The notes: generated by a model from the sequence alone, not told the origin. A DNA stretch of 64,000 nt from Anaerotignum propionicum DSM 1682 (GCF_001561955.1 NZ_CP014223.1:2480001-2544000); one strand, 5' to 3'; positions 53,124-60,885 are shown, counted from the first letter of the stretch. A program made the numbers and translations.

Positions 53124-53203
53124 CTATTCCCCTAAAAAATATGTAACAGATACACCGAAATAATCGGCTATTTTTCAAATTATCCATCAAACCAGCTTCC
53201 ATT
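53124..53203 (-). pseudogene. Fragment of a second HTH repressor
   Basis: Reading leftwards with one base shift gives KIADYFGVSVTYFLGE then stop, the typical C-terminal part of an XRE-type helix-turn-helix protein. It follows directly after the Cro-like gene stop. A missing A near the NLK codons breaks it. It is a relic of a replaced repressor. Confidence 0.5.
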
Positions 53204-53386
53204 TCACTTCCTAATTAGCTCATCTATACTTAATCCTGTAATTTTAGACACAGCCATCAGGCTGTCAACTCTTGGAGTTGACTTTTCCCAACCACTAATA
53301 GTACCGTTACCTAAACCGCACATTTTTTCAAGTACTGATACCGGAGTATTATTTGCTTTACACCATTCCTTGATTTTTTCTAACAA
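53204..53386 (-). CDS. Cro-like HTH regulator
   Basis: The 60-residue protein is almost entirely a helix-turn-helix of the XRE type (CKANNTPVSVLEKMCGLG, ISGWEKSTPRVDSLMAVSK). It starts with TTG at 53386 after AAGGAGG and is divergent from the CI-like gene. Its promoter (53521-53549) overlaps operators. It probably represses lysogeny genes when lytic growth starts. Confidence 0.82.
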   Translation of the reverse strand: MLEKIKEWCKANNTPVSVLEKMCGLGNGTISGWEKSTPRVDSLMAVSKITGLSIDELIRK

Positions 53387-53424
53387 AAAAACACCTCCTT
53401 TTTAGATAAAAAACTAAAAATATA

Positions 53425-53453
53425 TTGACAATTATTAGAGAATAATCTAAAAT
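53425..53453 (+). promoter_or_regulatory. Rightward promoter toward the CI gene
   Basis: TTGACA (53425-53430), 17 nt and TAAAAT (53448-53453) face right. An operator palindrome covers the spacer. Transcription would start near 53460, giving a ~130-nt leader to the repressor gene. Confidence 0.6.
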
Positions 53454-53520
53454 AAAACCACCACAGACTATTTGAGACTATCCTCGAATTAAATTAGGTA
53501 ATTGCCTAATTCTTAATCCG

Positions 53521-53549
53521 ATTATATAGGGTATTCTCTATTTTGTCAA
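53521..53549 (-). promoter_or_regulatory. Leftward promoter of the Cro-like gene and early operon
   Basis: On the minus strand TTGACA (53544-53549), 17 nt and TATAAT (53521-53526) give a consensus promoter. An operator lies in its spacer. Its start near 53514 faces the rightward promoter, so the two transcripts overlap by about 55 nt. Confidence 0.75.
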
Positions 53550-53591
53550 CTACATTTTTAGGTTTTTACCTATTTTTTTGGAGGTTGCTCT

Positions 53592-54023
53592 ATGAATAGC
53601 GTTGAACGTGTTAAAGCGATATGTAAAGAGAGGAAAATACCAATATCCAAACTTGAAAAAGATTTAGGATTTGCAAACGGATACATTGGTCAACTTAAAA
53701 AAGGATCTTTTCCAGACGACAGACTATTAGCAATCGCAAGCCACCTTGGAGTAACAGTGGATTATTTGATGAACGGTGAAGAATCTAATCAGGCAGAAAA
53801 ATTTGCTTTAACTGACCGAGACAAAAAAGACATTGCTAAAGATATGGAAGCTATCAGAAAAAAATTAACTAGCAAAAGTGATGGTCCCGCTAGCTTTGAC
53901 GGTGAAGATATTGAAGAGGCCGAAGTGGAATTGGTTCTTGATAGCATTGAAATGATGCTAAAAAGACTGAAAAGAATAAACAAGGAAAAATACAACCCTA
54001 ATAAGAACAAAGATAAGAAGTAG
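53592..54023 (+). CDS. CI-like HTH repressor
   Basis: The 143-residue protein has an N-terminal XRE helix-turn-helix (CKERKIPISKLEKDLGFA, YIGQLKKG, IASHLGVTVDYLM) and a short charged C-terminal part without an autoprotease domain. The start ATG follows GGAGG. It would hold the lysogenic state by binding the TTAG operators. Because it has no peptidase, the adjacent ImmA-like protease probably cuts or removes it on induction, as in ICEBs1. Confidence 0.85.
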   Translation: MNSVERVKAICKERKIPISKLEKDLGFANGYIGQLKKGSFPDDRLLAIASHLGVTVDYLMNGEESNQAEKFALTDRDKKDIAKDMEAIRKKLTSKSDGPASFDGEDIEEAEVELVLDSIEMMLKRLKRINKEKYNPNKNKDKK

Positions 54024-54031
54024 GTGGATTA

Positions 54032-54460
54032 TTGAAGAGTATCAAACAAATTGCTGGCTACTACAAAAGAAAATTTGGAACTTCTAACCCATTTGAAATT
54101 GCTGAATTTTTAAACATTGAAGTGATATTTGATAACTTTGATAAATGCTCTGGCTGCTACCTATTTATGAAAAATCACAGATGCATTTTTATAAACAAAA
54201 ATCTTGAATACAGGGACAGGATGCTAGTTATGGCTCATGAGCTAGGCCATGCCATTCTTCACCGAAAAATGAATTGCTATTTTATTAGGAATAAAACATT
54301 TCTCCTTACATCAAAAATTGAAAGAGAAGCAAACCGCTTTGCTGTTGACTTATTAATTGATGATAAAGAATTAGAGGAGTATGAAGATAAGACCGTTGGA
54401 CAATTATCTGAAATATTCGGAATTGAACCAGCATTAATTGAATTGAGATTAAAAGAATAA
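54032..54460 (+). CDS. ImmA/IrrE-family metallopeptidase
   Basis: The 142-residue protein has the HExxH-type zinc site MAHELGHAILHRK near residue 68 and later EREANRFAVDLLI with the third ligand. ImmA enzymes cleave the phage or ICE repressor encoded next to them. It starts with TTG at 54032 after AGGTGG, 8 bp past the repressor stop, so the two are an operon. Confidence 0.92.
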   Translation: MKSIKQIAGYYKRKFGTSNPFEIAEFLNIEVIFDNFDKCSGCYLFMKNHRCIFINKNLEYRDRMLVMAHELGHAILHRKMNCYFIRNKTFLLTSKIEREANRFAVDLLIDDKELEEYEDKTVGQLSEIFGIEPALIELRLKE

Positions 54461-54466
54461 AAAATC

Positions 54467-54494
54467 CCTTACAGTACTACCAATACTGTAAAGG
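54467..54494 (-). terminator. Hairpin between immA and the next gene
   Basis: CCTTACAGTA pairs with TACTGTAAAGG (one bulge). T residues follow only on the minus side, so it would terminate leftward transcription, perhaps from the 55616 gene. It may alternatively be a leader structure. Confidence 0.4.
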
Positions 54495-54580
54495 AAAAAA
54501 CAGATTTGTCGGAAGAACAAACCCTTAATATTATTATAGACAACATGGTATATTTTGTCAAATTAAGGGGAGGCACTATA

Positions 54581-55660
54581 ATGGAGATTGCACCAAAAAA
54601 AATAAGCGACATATTCAATATACAAGAAGTTGGCGATAGAAATTACTGGTTTGTTCGAACTAGCAGTGGCAAGTTTTATCAAGATTTTGTCTTGCATGAT
54701 TATATAGCCATTGGATGGGATTTCATCTCGATAAGCGACTTTAACTCAACCAAAATTAACACTGTCAAAGCGATGATCAAGCAAAATTTAGCTTTAGATC
54801 CAGATAATGAAAATGTTACTGATACGAAGAAAAAAAAAGGCGAGATAACTGGCATTTATAATAAAATCAAACGCTTTATTAAAGAATTTACTTTAAACGA
54901 CGTTGTGGTAATACCTGATGTTAATTCAGAAAATTATTCGATTGGTATAATTACAAGTGATGTCTTTGAGGACTCTTCCTATATTAAAAAATACCTAGAT
55001 AACGATCCAGACACAGAAATGAACCTATGTCCATACGCAAAACGGAGAAGTGTAAAATGGTTAAAAACAATTTCGAAAAGAAATGCAGATATCTATCTAT
55101 TAAAGGCTCTCGGCTCACAGCATGCAGTTTCTGATGTAAAAGAATACGCACCCTATATCAATAGAAACTTATATGATATTTATTCTAGCGAAGGAAAACT
55201 TCATGCAATAATTAGAGCAGGCACAGATGAGAAAAGCATATCTTTTTCAGAACTAAAGCAATTGGTAGATTTAATAGAGAATGAGCTTAAACGTGCCGAC
55301 GCAAATTGTAATTTAGATGATCTAACGATGAAATTAAATATCCACAGTGCAGGTATTATTGAATTGATAGCAGGAGCTGGAGGATTAAGTTTAGTTTTGG
55401 GAACTGCTATGTTTTCTCTAAACCACTTAATTAATGGTGGAAAAACATCTATGGACTTTAAACTTGATGAAAATGGATTACCTCATTTCTCAGTTTCTTC
55501 AGAATCCCCAGGACTACGGGGAAGAGAGTTAGAAAAAATCAAACTAGAATATGAACACCAAGAAAAAATATTGAAACTATCTTCTTCACTAAACCTGCAG
55601 ATACCTCAAGTACAGTTAACGGACGAAATTGAAAATCCTGTGAAGGAAGATATTGAATAA
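54581..55660 (+). CDS. Membrane-anchored protein between immA and integrase, putative defence gene
   Basis: The 359-residue protein has no certain family. Its N terminus (DRNYWFVRTSSGKFYQDF, then DYIAIGWDFI) resembles the sensor-like N-terminal domain of some Mrr-type restriction proteins. About residues 250-275 form a membrane segment (GIIELIAGAGGLSLVLG). A charged tail follows. The start ATG at 54581 has GGGGAGG 7 nt upstream; a TTG at 54506 is less likely. The place between the repressor locus and int is a frequent site for lysogenic-conversion or defence genes. AT content exceeds that of the structural genes. Function is inferred. Confidence 0.7.
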   Translation: MEIAPKKISDIFNIQEVGDRNYWFVRTSSGKFYQDFVLHDYIAIGWDFISISDFNSTKINTVKAMIKQNLALDPDNENVTDTKKKKGEITGIYNKIKRFIKEFTLNDVVVIPDVNSENYSIGIITSDVFEDSSYIKKYLDNDPDTEMNLCPYAKRRSVKWLKTISKRNADIYLLKALGSQHAVSDVKEYAPYINRNLYDIYSSEGKLHAIIRAGTDEKSISFSELKQLVDLIENELKRADANCNLDDLTMKLNIHSAGIIELIAGAGGLSLVLGTAMFSLNHLINGGKTSMDFKLDENGLPHFSVSSESPGLRGRELEKIKLEYEHQEKILKLSSSLNLQIPQVQLTDEIENPVKEDIE

Positions 55661-55861
55661 TTGTACTCGTTTTTTGTCAAAAGCAAACTTACAAGTGCAA
55701 ATCAAAATTATAAGAGCTAATATGGGAGTTATTTTCTCAGTAAATACTAGCTGATATAACCAACAAATACCAGCGCTAGTCAATACACTTAGAGAAAGTA
55801 AAATAATAAAGCTACTTAAAATATCAATGCATTTATGATGTTTTAATAACCACTTTTTCAT
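55616..55861 (-). CDS. Small membrane protein overlapping the previous gene
   Basis: The 81-residue protein has a basic N terminus (MKKWLLKHHKC) and two membrane segments (LSSFIILLSLSVLTSAGICWL and ITPILALIILICTC). AGGAGG lies 7 nt before the ATG at 55861. It is convergent with, and overlaps by 45 nt, the putative defence gene. Its role is unknown; it might be a partner or a superinfection-exclusion protein. Confidence 0.6.
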   Translation of the reverse strand: MKKWLLKHHKCIDILSSFIILLSLSVLTSAGICWLYQLVFTEKITPILALIILICTCKFAFDKKRVQLFNIFLHRIFNFVR

Positions 55862-55989
55862 TTTCACCCCTCCTAATAATACTAAATTATATGTGGCAGT
55901 TTGAAAAAAATCAATAGTTTTTCTAATTGTTTTTCCAAAAATTTCTATATAAAATTTTCAACGCTACGTTTGTTTTCTTTTTTAATTAA

Positions 55990-56022
55990 AAATCCCCCAC
56001 TCCGCTACCAACGAAGTGAGGG
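55990..56022 (-). terminator. Hairpin before the integrase region
   Basis: On the minus strand CCCTCACTTCG and CGGAGTGGGGG form an imperfect 11-bp stem across a 7-nt loop, with ATTTTT after it. It would end leftward transcripts. Confidence 0.55.
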
Positions 56023-56025
56023 ACA

Positions 56026-56082
56026 AGCGGTCGCACCGTGGTACAATCGCCCCAAACAAGCTAATTGTATCACAGGACCGCT
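56026..56082 (+). promoter_or_regulatory. Long two-part hairpin in the int leader
   Basis: AGCGGTC pairs with GACCGCT and, inside it, GTGGTACAAT pairs with ATTGTATCAC (one G-U), with a 16-nt top loop. The structure ends 42 bp before the int start. It may be a leader RNA that controls integrase expression or a DNA structure. Confidence 0.5.
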
Positions 56083-56124
56083 TTATTTACCATACCAAAA
56101 TAAATAAAGGAGGTCTTATTTTTT

Positions 56125-57189
56125 ATGGCAACAGCTAAGAAATTGCCGTCCGGTTCCTGGACTTGCCGTGTGTATAGCCATACGGAAACCGTTGACGGAA
56201 AAGAAAAATCAGTCTACCAACGTTTTACTGCTCCCACCAAAAAAGAAGCAGAGTTTCGAGCTGCAGAATATGCCCTAAACAAAACCCGCAGAAGAAACCC
56301 TGCAAACTTGACCGTCAAAGAAGCGATAAGTGGTTATATTGATGCAAAAAGAAATATTCTATCGCCTTCCACAATTGTTGGTTATGTTTCTCTTGAAAAA
56401 AGAGCATTTAGTGAGATAGATATTACTATTGCAAAATTAAACAATGATATTCTCCAAAGATATTTCAATAAAATGTCTACGCAAGTTTCTCCTAAAACAC
56501 TACGTAATATGTCCGGATTACTGAGTGCATCTATCTACTATTATGCACCGGATTTTGTGTATCGTGTTTCCCTACCGGCGAAACGATCGTCAGAGATAGA
56601 AATACCTGAAGCCGATGAAATAAAAATGTTAATGGATGCCGCAAAGGGATATAGAATTTTACTTCCTGTCATGCTAGCATCGGGGATGGGCTTAAGACGA
56701 AGTGAGATATCAGGATTAACCGTGGGAGATGTCAACAAGAAGAAAAAAACGCTTTCCATCAATTCTGCTGTCGTCCAGAGTGAAAACAAGGAATGGGTTA
56801 CAAAGGGTACAAAAACAAATTCAGGAAAACGCACACTTTCTATACCTGAATATATTTATCCTACCATTCTGGATGCAACGAAAGACAAAAGTAAAGAGGA
56901 TAGCCTTACCGGTATGACTCCCTCTGCAATTTCCAGCGCATATAATAGGCTGCTTGAAAGTTCAGGGGTAACAAGGTATAATTTTCATTCTTTAAGACAC
57001 TACTATGCTTCTATGATGTTGGCCAATAATGTGCCTAGTAAATATGCAGTAAGGCGAATGGGACACGCCACCGATGACATGTTGAAAAGAGTATATCAGC
57101 ACATCATGAGTGAAAAAGACATTGAAGTTACGGACGTTATAAATGAGTATCTAAATAATGCATTTGGAGGGGACAAAAGTTATCGCTAA
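56125..57189 (+). CDS. Phage tyrosine integrase
   Basis: The enzyme inserts the prophage at the ssrA 3' end. The 354-residue protein has an arm-binding N terminus (SGSWTCRVYSHTE), a core-binding domain (ISGYIDAKRNILSPSTIVGY) and a catalytic domain. The Arg is in MGLRRSEISG near residue 190, HSLRHYYASMM near 289, MGHATDD near 312 and the nucleophile Tyr in VYQHIM near 323. GGAGG precedes the ATG by 12 nt. It ends 71 bp before attR and is transcribed toward the host DNA. Arm-type repeats occur at both ends. Confidence 0.96.
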   Translation: MATAKKLPSGSWTCRVYSHTETVDGKEKSVYQRFTAPTKKEAEFRAAEYALNKTRRRNPANLTVKEAISGYIDAKRNILSPSTIVGYVSLEKRAFSEIDITIAKLNNDILQRYFNKMSTQVSPKTLRNMSGLLSASIYYYAPDFVYRVSLPAKRSSEIEIPEADEIKMLMDAAKGYRILLPVMLASGMGLRRSEISGLTVGDVNKKKKTLSINSAVVQSENKEWVTKGTKTNSGKRTLSIPEYIYPTILDATKDKSKEDSLTGMTPSAISSAYNRLLESSGVTRYNFHSLRHYYASMMLANNVPSKYAVRRMGHATDDMLKRVYQHIMSEKDIEVTDVINEYLNNAFGGDKSYR

Positions 57190-57194
57190 AAACC

Positions 57195-57215
57195 CATGTC
57201 ACAAAATATGTCACG
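57195..57215. repeat. Putative integrase arm sites, right end
   Basis: CATGTCACA (57195) and TATGTCACG (57207) are spaced 12 bp apart, the same as at 17232 and 17244. They lie right after the integrase stop. Confidence 0.6.
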
Positions 57216-57260
57216 AGGTTAAGAAACGTTGATTTTCCGCCATTTGTAACGACCGATTTT

Positions 57261-57286
57261 GGGGTTCGATTCCCCTCATCTCCATT
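57261..57286 (+). repeat. attR: second copy of the ssrA 3' end
   Basis: It is identical over 26 bp to 17070-17095. It restores the T-arm and acceptor sequence of ssrA without the rest of the gene. Confidence 0.93.
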
Positions 57287-57336
57287 AAAAGAACCCTGGA
57301 ATTACCCCTATATAGGCTAATTCCAGGGTTCTTTTG
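57287..57336 (+). terminator. Original ssrA terminator, displaced by the prophage
   Basis: AAAAGAACCCTGGAATTA pairs with TAATTCCAGGGTTCTTTT, an 18-bp perfect stem. It is directly past attR, so in the uninserted chromosome it would follow ssrA by one or two bases. Confidence 0.85.
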
Positions 57337-57393
57337 TGCCTAAAAATACTTTTTTAGCGCTCCTTAACAGACTCATGACATATTTTTTCTTCA

Positions 57394-57436
57394 CAAAAAA
57401 TAGCCCCAGGCAAATTAAAATACACCTAGGGCTATA
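57394..57436 (-). terminator. Terminator of rubredoxin
   Basis: On the minus strand ATAGCCCTAGG pairs with CCTGGGGCTAT (one mismatch) followed by six T. It lies 23 bp past the rubredoxin stop. Confidence 0.85.
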
Positions 57437-57458
57437 AAATACTATTTTATAATATAAA

Positions 57459-57620
57459 TTACTCTTTTACTTCAAACTCTGATTTCCCAACACCACATAA
57501 GGGACACTCCCAATTTTCAGGCAAGCTTTCAAAGGGTGTGCCTGGAGCAATGCCGTGGTCAGGATCTCCAATTGCAGGATCATAAATATAACCACAAACT
57601 GTACATTCATACTTTTTCAT
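57459..57620 (-). CDS. Rubredoxin
   Basis: This small iron protein shuttles electrons. The 53-residue product has the two CxxCG pairs ([10 protein letters not shown] near residue 6 and [11 protein letters not shown] near 39) that bind one iron, the usual WECP and 53-residue length. AAGGAG precedes the ATG. It follows the flavodiiron and nitroreductase-like genes on the same strand and is the natural electron donor to the flavodiiron protein. Confidence 0.96.
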   Translation of the reverse strand: MKKYECTVCGYIYDPAIGDPDHGIAPGTPFESLPENWECPLCGVGKSEFEVKE

Positions 57621-57741
57621 ATGATATCATCTCCTTCTCAAACATTAAATTTACCAATCCATTTTGGATATTGGCTTTTATTAAATCTAAAATTCTCTTT
57701 GAGATAATTCCCATTGAAGAAATTTCACTATTCAAAGAAAA

Positions 57742-58560
57742 TTATAAATTACAATAACCAACCACTTTAAAATCACCAGGAATTCCACCAGAAATTGCTG
57801 GTTCTTCCAAATGCCAGTTTAAGCGAAACAGTGTGCTGTCAATAATTGCTTGGAAGTATAGCATAATAACGCCTGCCGCAATTTTTTCCTCATAAGAATA
57901 AATTTCTTCCCCTTTTTTCACTGCCAAGATGACATTTTCCCCATGAATTAAAAATCTCCAAGGCTGTTTATTCCAAGCAGATGGGGCTAATCTTGCAAAT
58001 GCAAAAGCATCCAAAATACCTCTTTCTTCCAAAGTGGTATTGTCCGCACCTTTACCCCATTCGTTCAAATAAACAATTTCATCCAAACCAAGTCTATAAG
58101 CAGAATTTAGAGTAGTTTTTACAGCTTTTGCTTTATTATCTTCAAAGCCTAATGCGATAATTCCAACAACTTCTTTTTCAGAAACCAGATTCAACTTTTC
58201 TTTTACTGCTTTACTATCCGTAAACGTAACCCAGCAAGAATCTACGCCAATTTCTGTAGCTTTGAAAATCAATTCTTGTCCAATATATCCGGCATTTTGA
58301 ATGTAACCATCTGACACTGAAGATAACAGCACGATATAAGATGGTGCCTCGACCATATGCCCTTTGTATCCTGCAATTCCATCTAAGGTAAGATACACCT
58401 CACTGTTTGACATAATTCTAACTTCCAAATCAATAGAAGAAACCAGCCTTTTACAATCGTTTGCATAATCCTTAATTATTTTTAGATCTGCATTTTTTAC
58501 AACATCCTTTTTAAAGTCTCTTACAGACTTTGTGTTTAGAATAAGCGTTTGATAATTCAA
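57742..58560 (-). CDS. Nitroreductase-family flavoprotein
   Basis: The 272-residue protein has nitroreductase features: the N-terminal SVRDFKKD, a YIQNAGYIGQELIFKATEIG region, IIALGFEDNKAK and APSAWNKQPWRFLI. It binds FMN and would use NAD(P)H or ferredoxin. The start is taken as TTG at 58560, with GGGGAGG 7 nt upstream; the upstream ATG at 58581 puts the ribosome site inside the gene. It sits between the flavodiiron protein and rubredoxin, so a joint redox role is likely. Confidence 0.85.
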   Translation of the reverse strand: MNYQTLILNTKSVRDFKKDVVKNADLKIIKDYANDCKRLVSSIDLEVRIMSNSEVYLTLDGIAGYKGHMVEAPSYIVLLSSVSDGYIQNAGYIGQELIFKATEIGVDSCWVTFTDSKAVKEKLNLVSEKEVVGIIALGFEDNKAKAVKTTLNSAYRLGLDEIVYLNEWGKGADNTTLEERGILDAFAFARLAPSAWNKQPWRFLIHGENVILAVKKGEEIYSYEEKIAAGVIMLYFQAIIDSTLFRLNWHLEEPAISGGIPGDFKVVGYCNL

Positions 58561-58750
58561 ATCCAGCCCTCCCCATCTCATATTTTAGAATATGTTAAAT
58601 TCTGCTTTTAATATACCATATATAGCATTTTTTTACAAGAAATTTAGTAATTTGCTTTCATTTATATTTGCTAACAAAATAAAATTAAAGATGAGAATGA
58701 AGATTTAAAAATTTATCCAGCAGTAATAAATAAAAAATCATTACACCAAA

Positions 58751-59971
58751 TCATGAAGACTTTCTCGCTTTTTGTAACAAAGTCTCCGCTATAGTATCAA
58801 CCATTGCATCAATTTCTGATAATTGATTTTTTTTCAAAGTTGACTTAATACTTAGCTTATTCTCTAAAATATTCATATTCTTACATTTTTCTAACTCAGT
58901 TCGGATTAACTTACCACTGTTAGGTGCCCATGATCCATTCTCTATTACCGCTATCGTACGATTTTGCAGATTATGTGCAACAATATCAAATATCAGTGCT
59001 TCCATACTAACAAAAATCCCATTGTTATAGGTAGTCGAGGCAAATACCAAATGGCTGTAACGAAATGCTGCAGTTATAATATCCGATGCATGGGTAACTG
59101 ATACATCAAACATAATCGCCTTAATCCCTCTATCCCACAAACGAGATGCAAGTATTTCTGCTGCATTTTCTGTATTGCCATAGATAGAAGCATATGCAAT
59201 GACCACACCCTCTTCTTCTGGGGTATAGCTACTCCATCTATCATACTTTTCTAGGTATATTTCAATATCTTTTCTCCAAACAAACCCATGTAACGGACAT
59301 AATAAGCGAATTTCTAAAGGAACTATTTTCTTTAAAACTGCCTGAACCTGAGAACCGTATTTCCCAATGATGTTAGAATAATATCGCCTTGCTTCCTCCA
59401 TATAATTCTGCTGAAAATCCACCTCATCGGCAAAAATAGCACCATTTAACGCCCCAAAACAACCAAAAGCATCCGCAGAAAATAAAATACCATCGGTAGT
59501 ATCATACGTCATCATTACTTCAGGCCAATGTACCATAGGAGCCATATAAAATTTCAGCTGATGCTTGCCTGTGGAGAGTTCCTCTCCTTCTTTCACAATA
59601 ATGGCACGGGAATCAATATCAAAGTCAAAAAATTGCTTAATTATTGTTACAATCTTAGAATTACAGATAATCTTTAGATTCGGATAACGAAGTACCACCT
59701 CTTCCAATGTAAAAGAATGGTCAGGCTCCATGTGATGGACCACCAAATAATCCAAAGGTCTTTCTCCCAACACCTCAGTTAAATTTTCGAAAAAAACTTT
59801 GCTTACTGCCTTGTCTACAGTATCAAAAAGAACTGTTTTTTCATCCATCATCAGATAGGAATTATAAGAAACTCCATCCGGCACAGAATATACCCCTTCA
59901 AACATTGCCAAACGTCGGTCATTTCCTCCTACCCAAATCAAATCATCTGTTATTTTTTTCAAACAATACAT
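58751..59971 (-). CDS. Flavodiiron protein (FprA-type A-type flavoprotein)
   Basis: Flavodiiron proteins reduce O2 to water or NO to N2O in anaerobes. The 406-residue protein has a metallo-beta-lactamase-like diiron domain with HHMEPDH near residue 79, a further His in MVHWPEVMMTY, Asp in SADAFG and His in LLCPLHGFVW. A flavodoxin domain (VIAYASIYGNTENAAE from about 255, FASTTYNNGIFVSME) follows. Rubredoxin downstream is its usual electron donor. AAGGAG precedes the ATG. The likely role is O2 detoxification; NO use cannot be excluded. Confidence 0.96.
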   Translation of the reverse strand: MYCLKKITDDLIWVGGNDRRLAMFEGVYSVPDGVSYNSYLMMDEKTVLFDTVDKAVSKVFFENLTEVLGERPLDYLVVHHMEPDHSFTLEEVVLRYPNLKIICNSKIVTIIKQFFDFDIDSRAIIVKEGEELSTGKHQLKFYMAPMVHWPEVMMTYDTTDGILFSADAFGCFGALNGAIFADEVDFQQNYMEEARRYYSNIIGKYGSQVQAVLKKIVPLEIRLLCPLHGFVWRKDIEIYLEKYDRWSSYTPEEEGVVIAYASIYGNTENAAEILASRLWDRGIKAIMFDVSVTHASDIITAAFRYSHLVFASTTYNNGIFVSMEALIFDIVAHNLQNRTIAVIENGSWAPNSGKLIRTELEKCKNMNILENKLSIKSTLKKNQLSEIDAMVDTIAETLLQKARKSS

Positions 59972-60470
59972 ATGTCACGCTCCTTTCCATTTTAATAATC
60001 CAATTATTTGTACTTATAATAAACCAAAAAGATGAGTTTGTTAATATACTTTCCAATAATTGTTGTATTTAAGCAAAATTAACAGCTTGTTTGATTATAT
60101 TTTAATCTTACTCAGTGTAGTTTATATACCTGCAATAGAAGAACAACTCCCTCTTCAATGAGCAGCACAACTTTTTTTATAAATATAACATTATATAGGA
60201 AAAACCCTCTAAATAACTCTTACATTAGTCATTTTGAGAAGTTTTCAATTCAAGTCTACTTGTTAATCCTATTTATTCCATTTATAGGTCAAATCCTTGC
60301 TTTTCTTGTTTTTTTGTTGCTTTAGCATGAGTTCATAAATAGTGTTTTCCTCTGAGGCCTCCCATGCCCTTATTTTTTATTATGTGATACTGAACGTCTT
60401 CGTTAGGCTCCTCTGATGTTTTTTCAGTATACTGGATTTTCTGATGTCTCTTCTATCTGTTTTTACAACA
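59972..60470. other. Gene-poor spacer with possible degenerate remnants
   Basis: These 500 AT-rich bases lie between fprA and the rRNA operon. On the minus strand a short frame around 60280-60370 (ASEENTIYELMLKQQ) is open without a start, and may be a relic. I see no stable RNA. Confidence 0.4.
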
Positions 60471-60776
60471 CTACCTTTTGGGTTTATCTACTTCTTTCTC
60501 AATATCTTTCAATGACCCAGTGTTTTCTTCAGCTTGTAAATCGTTTGAAATTAAGCTATGTCCCACTAAGCCCTGTAAAGTTTCTTCTGTTTCTAACGCA
60601 ACATGAACTGCTAAATCGATATCTTGGATATACTGAATAACTTGTGATTTAAATAGATACATGTTGTCCATCAGTACGGCAAAAACCTCTGACTTAATCA
60701 CAAGAGTATAATTATTACTATAACTTGACGCTTTTATCTTTGCAATTTTTATCACTCTTTCATCAATAGATAACAT
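60471..60776 (-). pseudogene. Possible remnant coding region behind the rRNA operon
   Basis: The minus strand is open for 145 codons, but the first ~45 codons run through a clear terminator hairpin, so they are not a real start. The frame from the ATG at 60776 (MLSIDERVIKIAKIKASS) gives a ~101-residue helical product with no ribosome site. It may be an old transposase-like remnant. I do not regard it as a firm gene. Confidence 0.35.
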
Positions 60777-60843
60777 ATCGTCATTTTCAATATTGTTACT
60801 TTTTAAGCGTGTACCCTGGCATTTCTTTTTCTTATTAAAGAAA

Positions 60844-60885
60844 CCCTCGCAATAACCTTTATTTTGGTTGTTCCGAGGGCTTTTC
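60844..60885 (-). terminator. Second terminator after the rRNA operon
   Basis: CCCTCG plus eight bases pairs with a near-complement ending CGAGGG (14-bp stem, one mismatch, one G-U) across an 8-nt loop, with T-rich sequence on both sides. It lies about 110 bp beyond the 5S end. Confidence 0.75.

Larger units (their letters stand above)
53402..53573. promoter_or_regulatory. Operator cluster of the lysis-lysogeny switch
   Basis: Five related 16-bp palindromes occur: TTAGATAAAAAACTAA at 53402, TTAGAGAATAATCTAA at 53435, TTAGGTAATTGCCTAA at 53494, a similar ATAGGGTATTCTCTAT at 53526 and TTAGGTTTTTACCTAT at 53558. The half-site TTAGRK is shared. Two of them lie between the -35 and -10 boxes of the two promoters. 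They are the likely binding sites of CI or Cro. Confidence 0.65.
17096..57286. mobile_element. Integrated siphovirus-type prophage in ssrA
   Basis: A 40.2-kb element lies between 26-bp direct repeats of the ssrA 3' end. It has a complete set of siphovirus genes: HNH, small and large terminase, portal, ClpP-like protease, HK97-type capsid, connectors, tail tube, frameshifted tail chaperones, tape measure, distal tail, tail endopeptidase and BppU. It also has holins, endolysin, replication and early genes, a Cro/CI switch, ImmA and a tyrosine integrase. No structural gene is visibly broken, so it could be inducible. Accessory genes cluster at the attL end and between immA and int. A cohesive-end packager with HNH is the likely type. 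Confidence 0.95.

Noticed and set aside
56541-56834. Minus-strand 97-codon frame inside the integrase gene
   Set aside because: It is a shadow of the integrase with no start signal.
60416-60640. Plus-strand 74-codon frame
   Set aside because: It overlaps a doubtful remnant on the other strand, has no ribosome site and no recognisable features.
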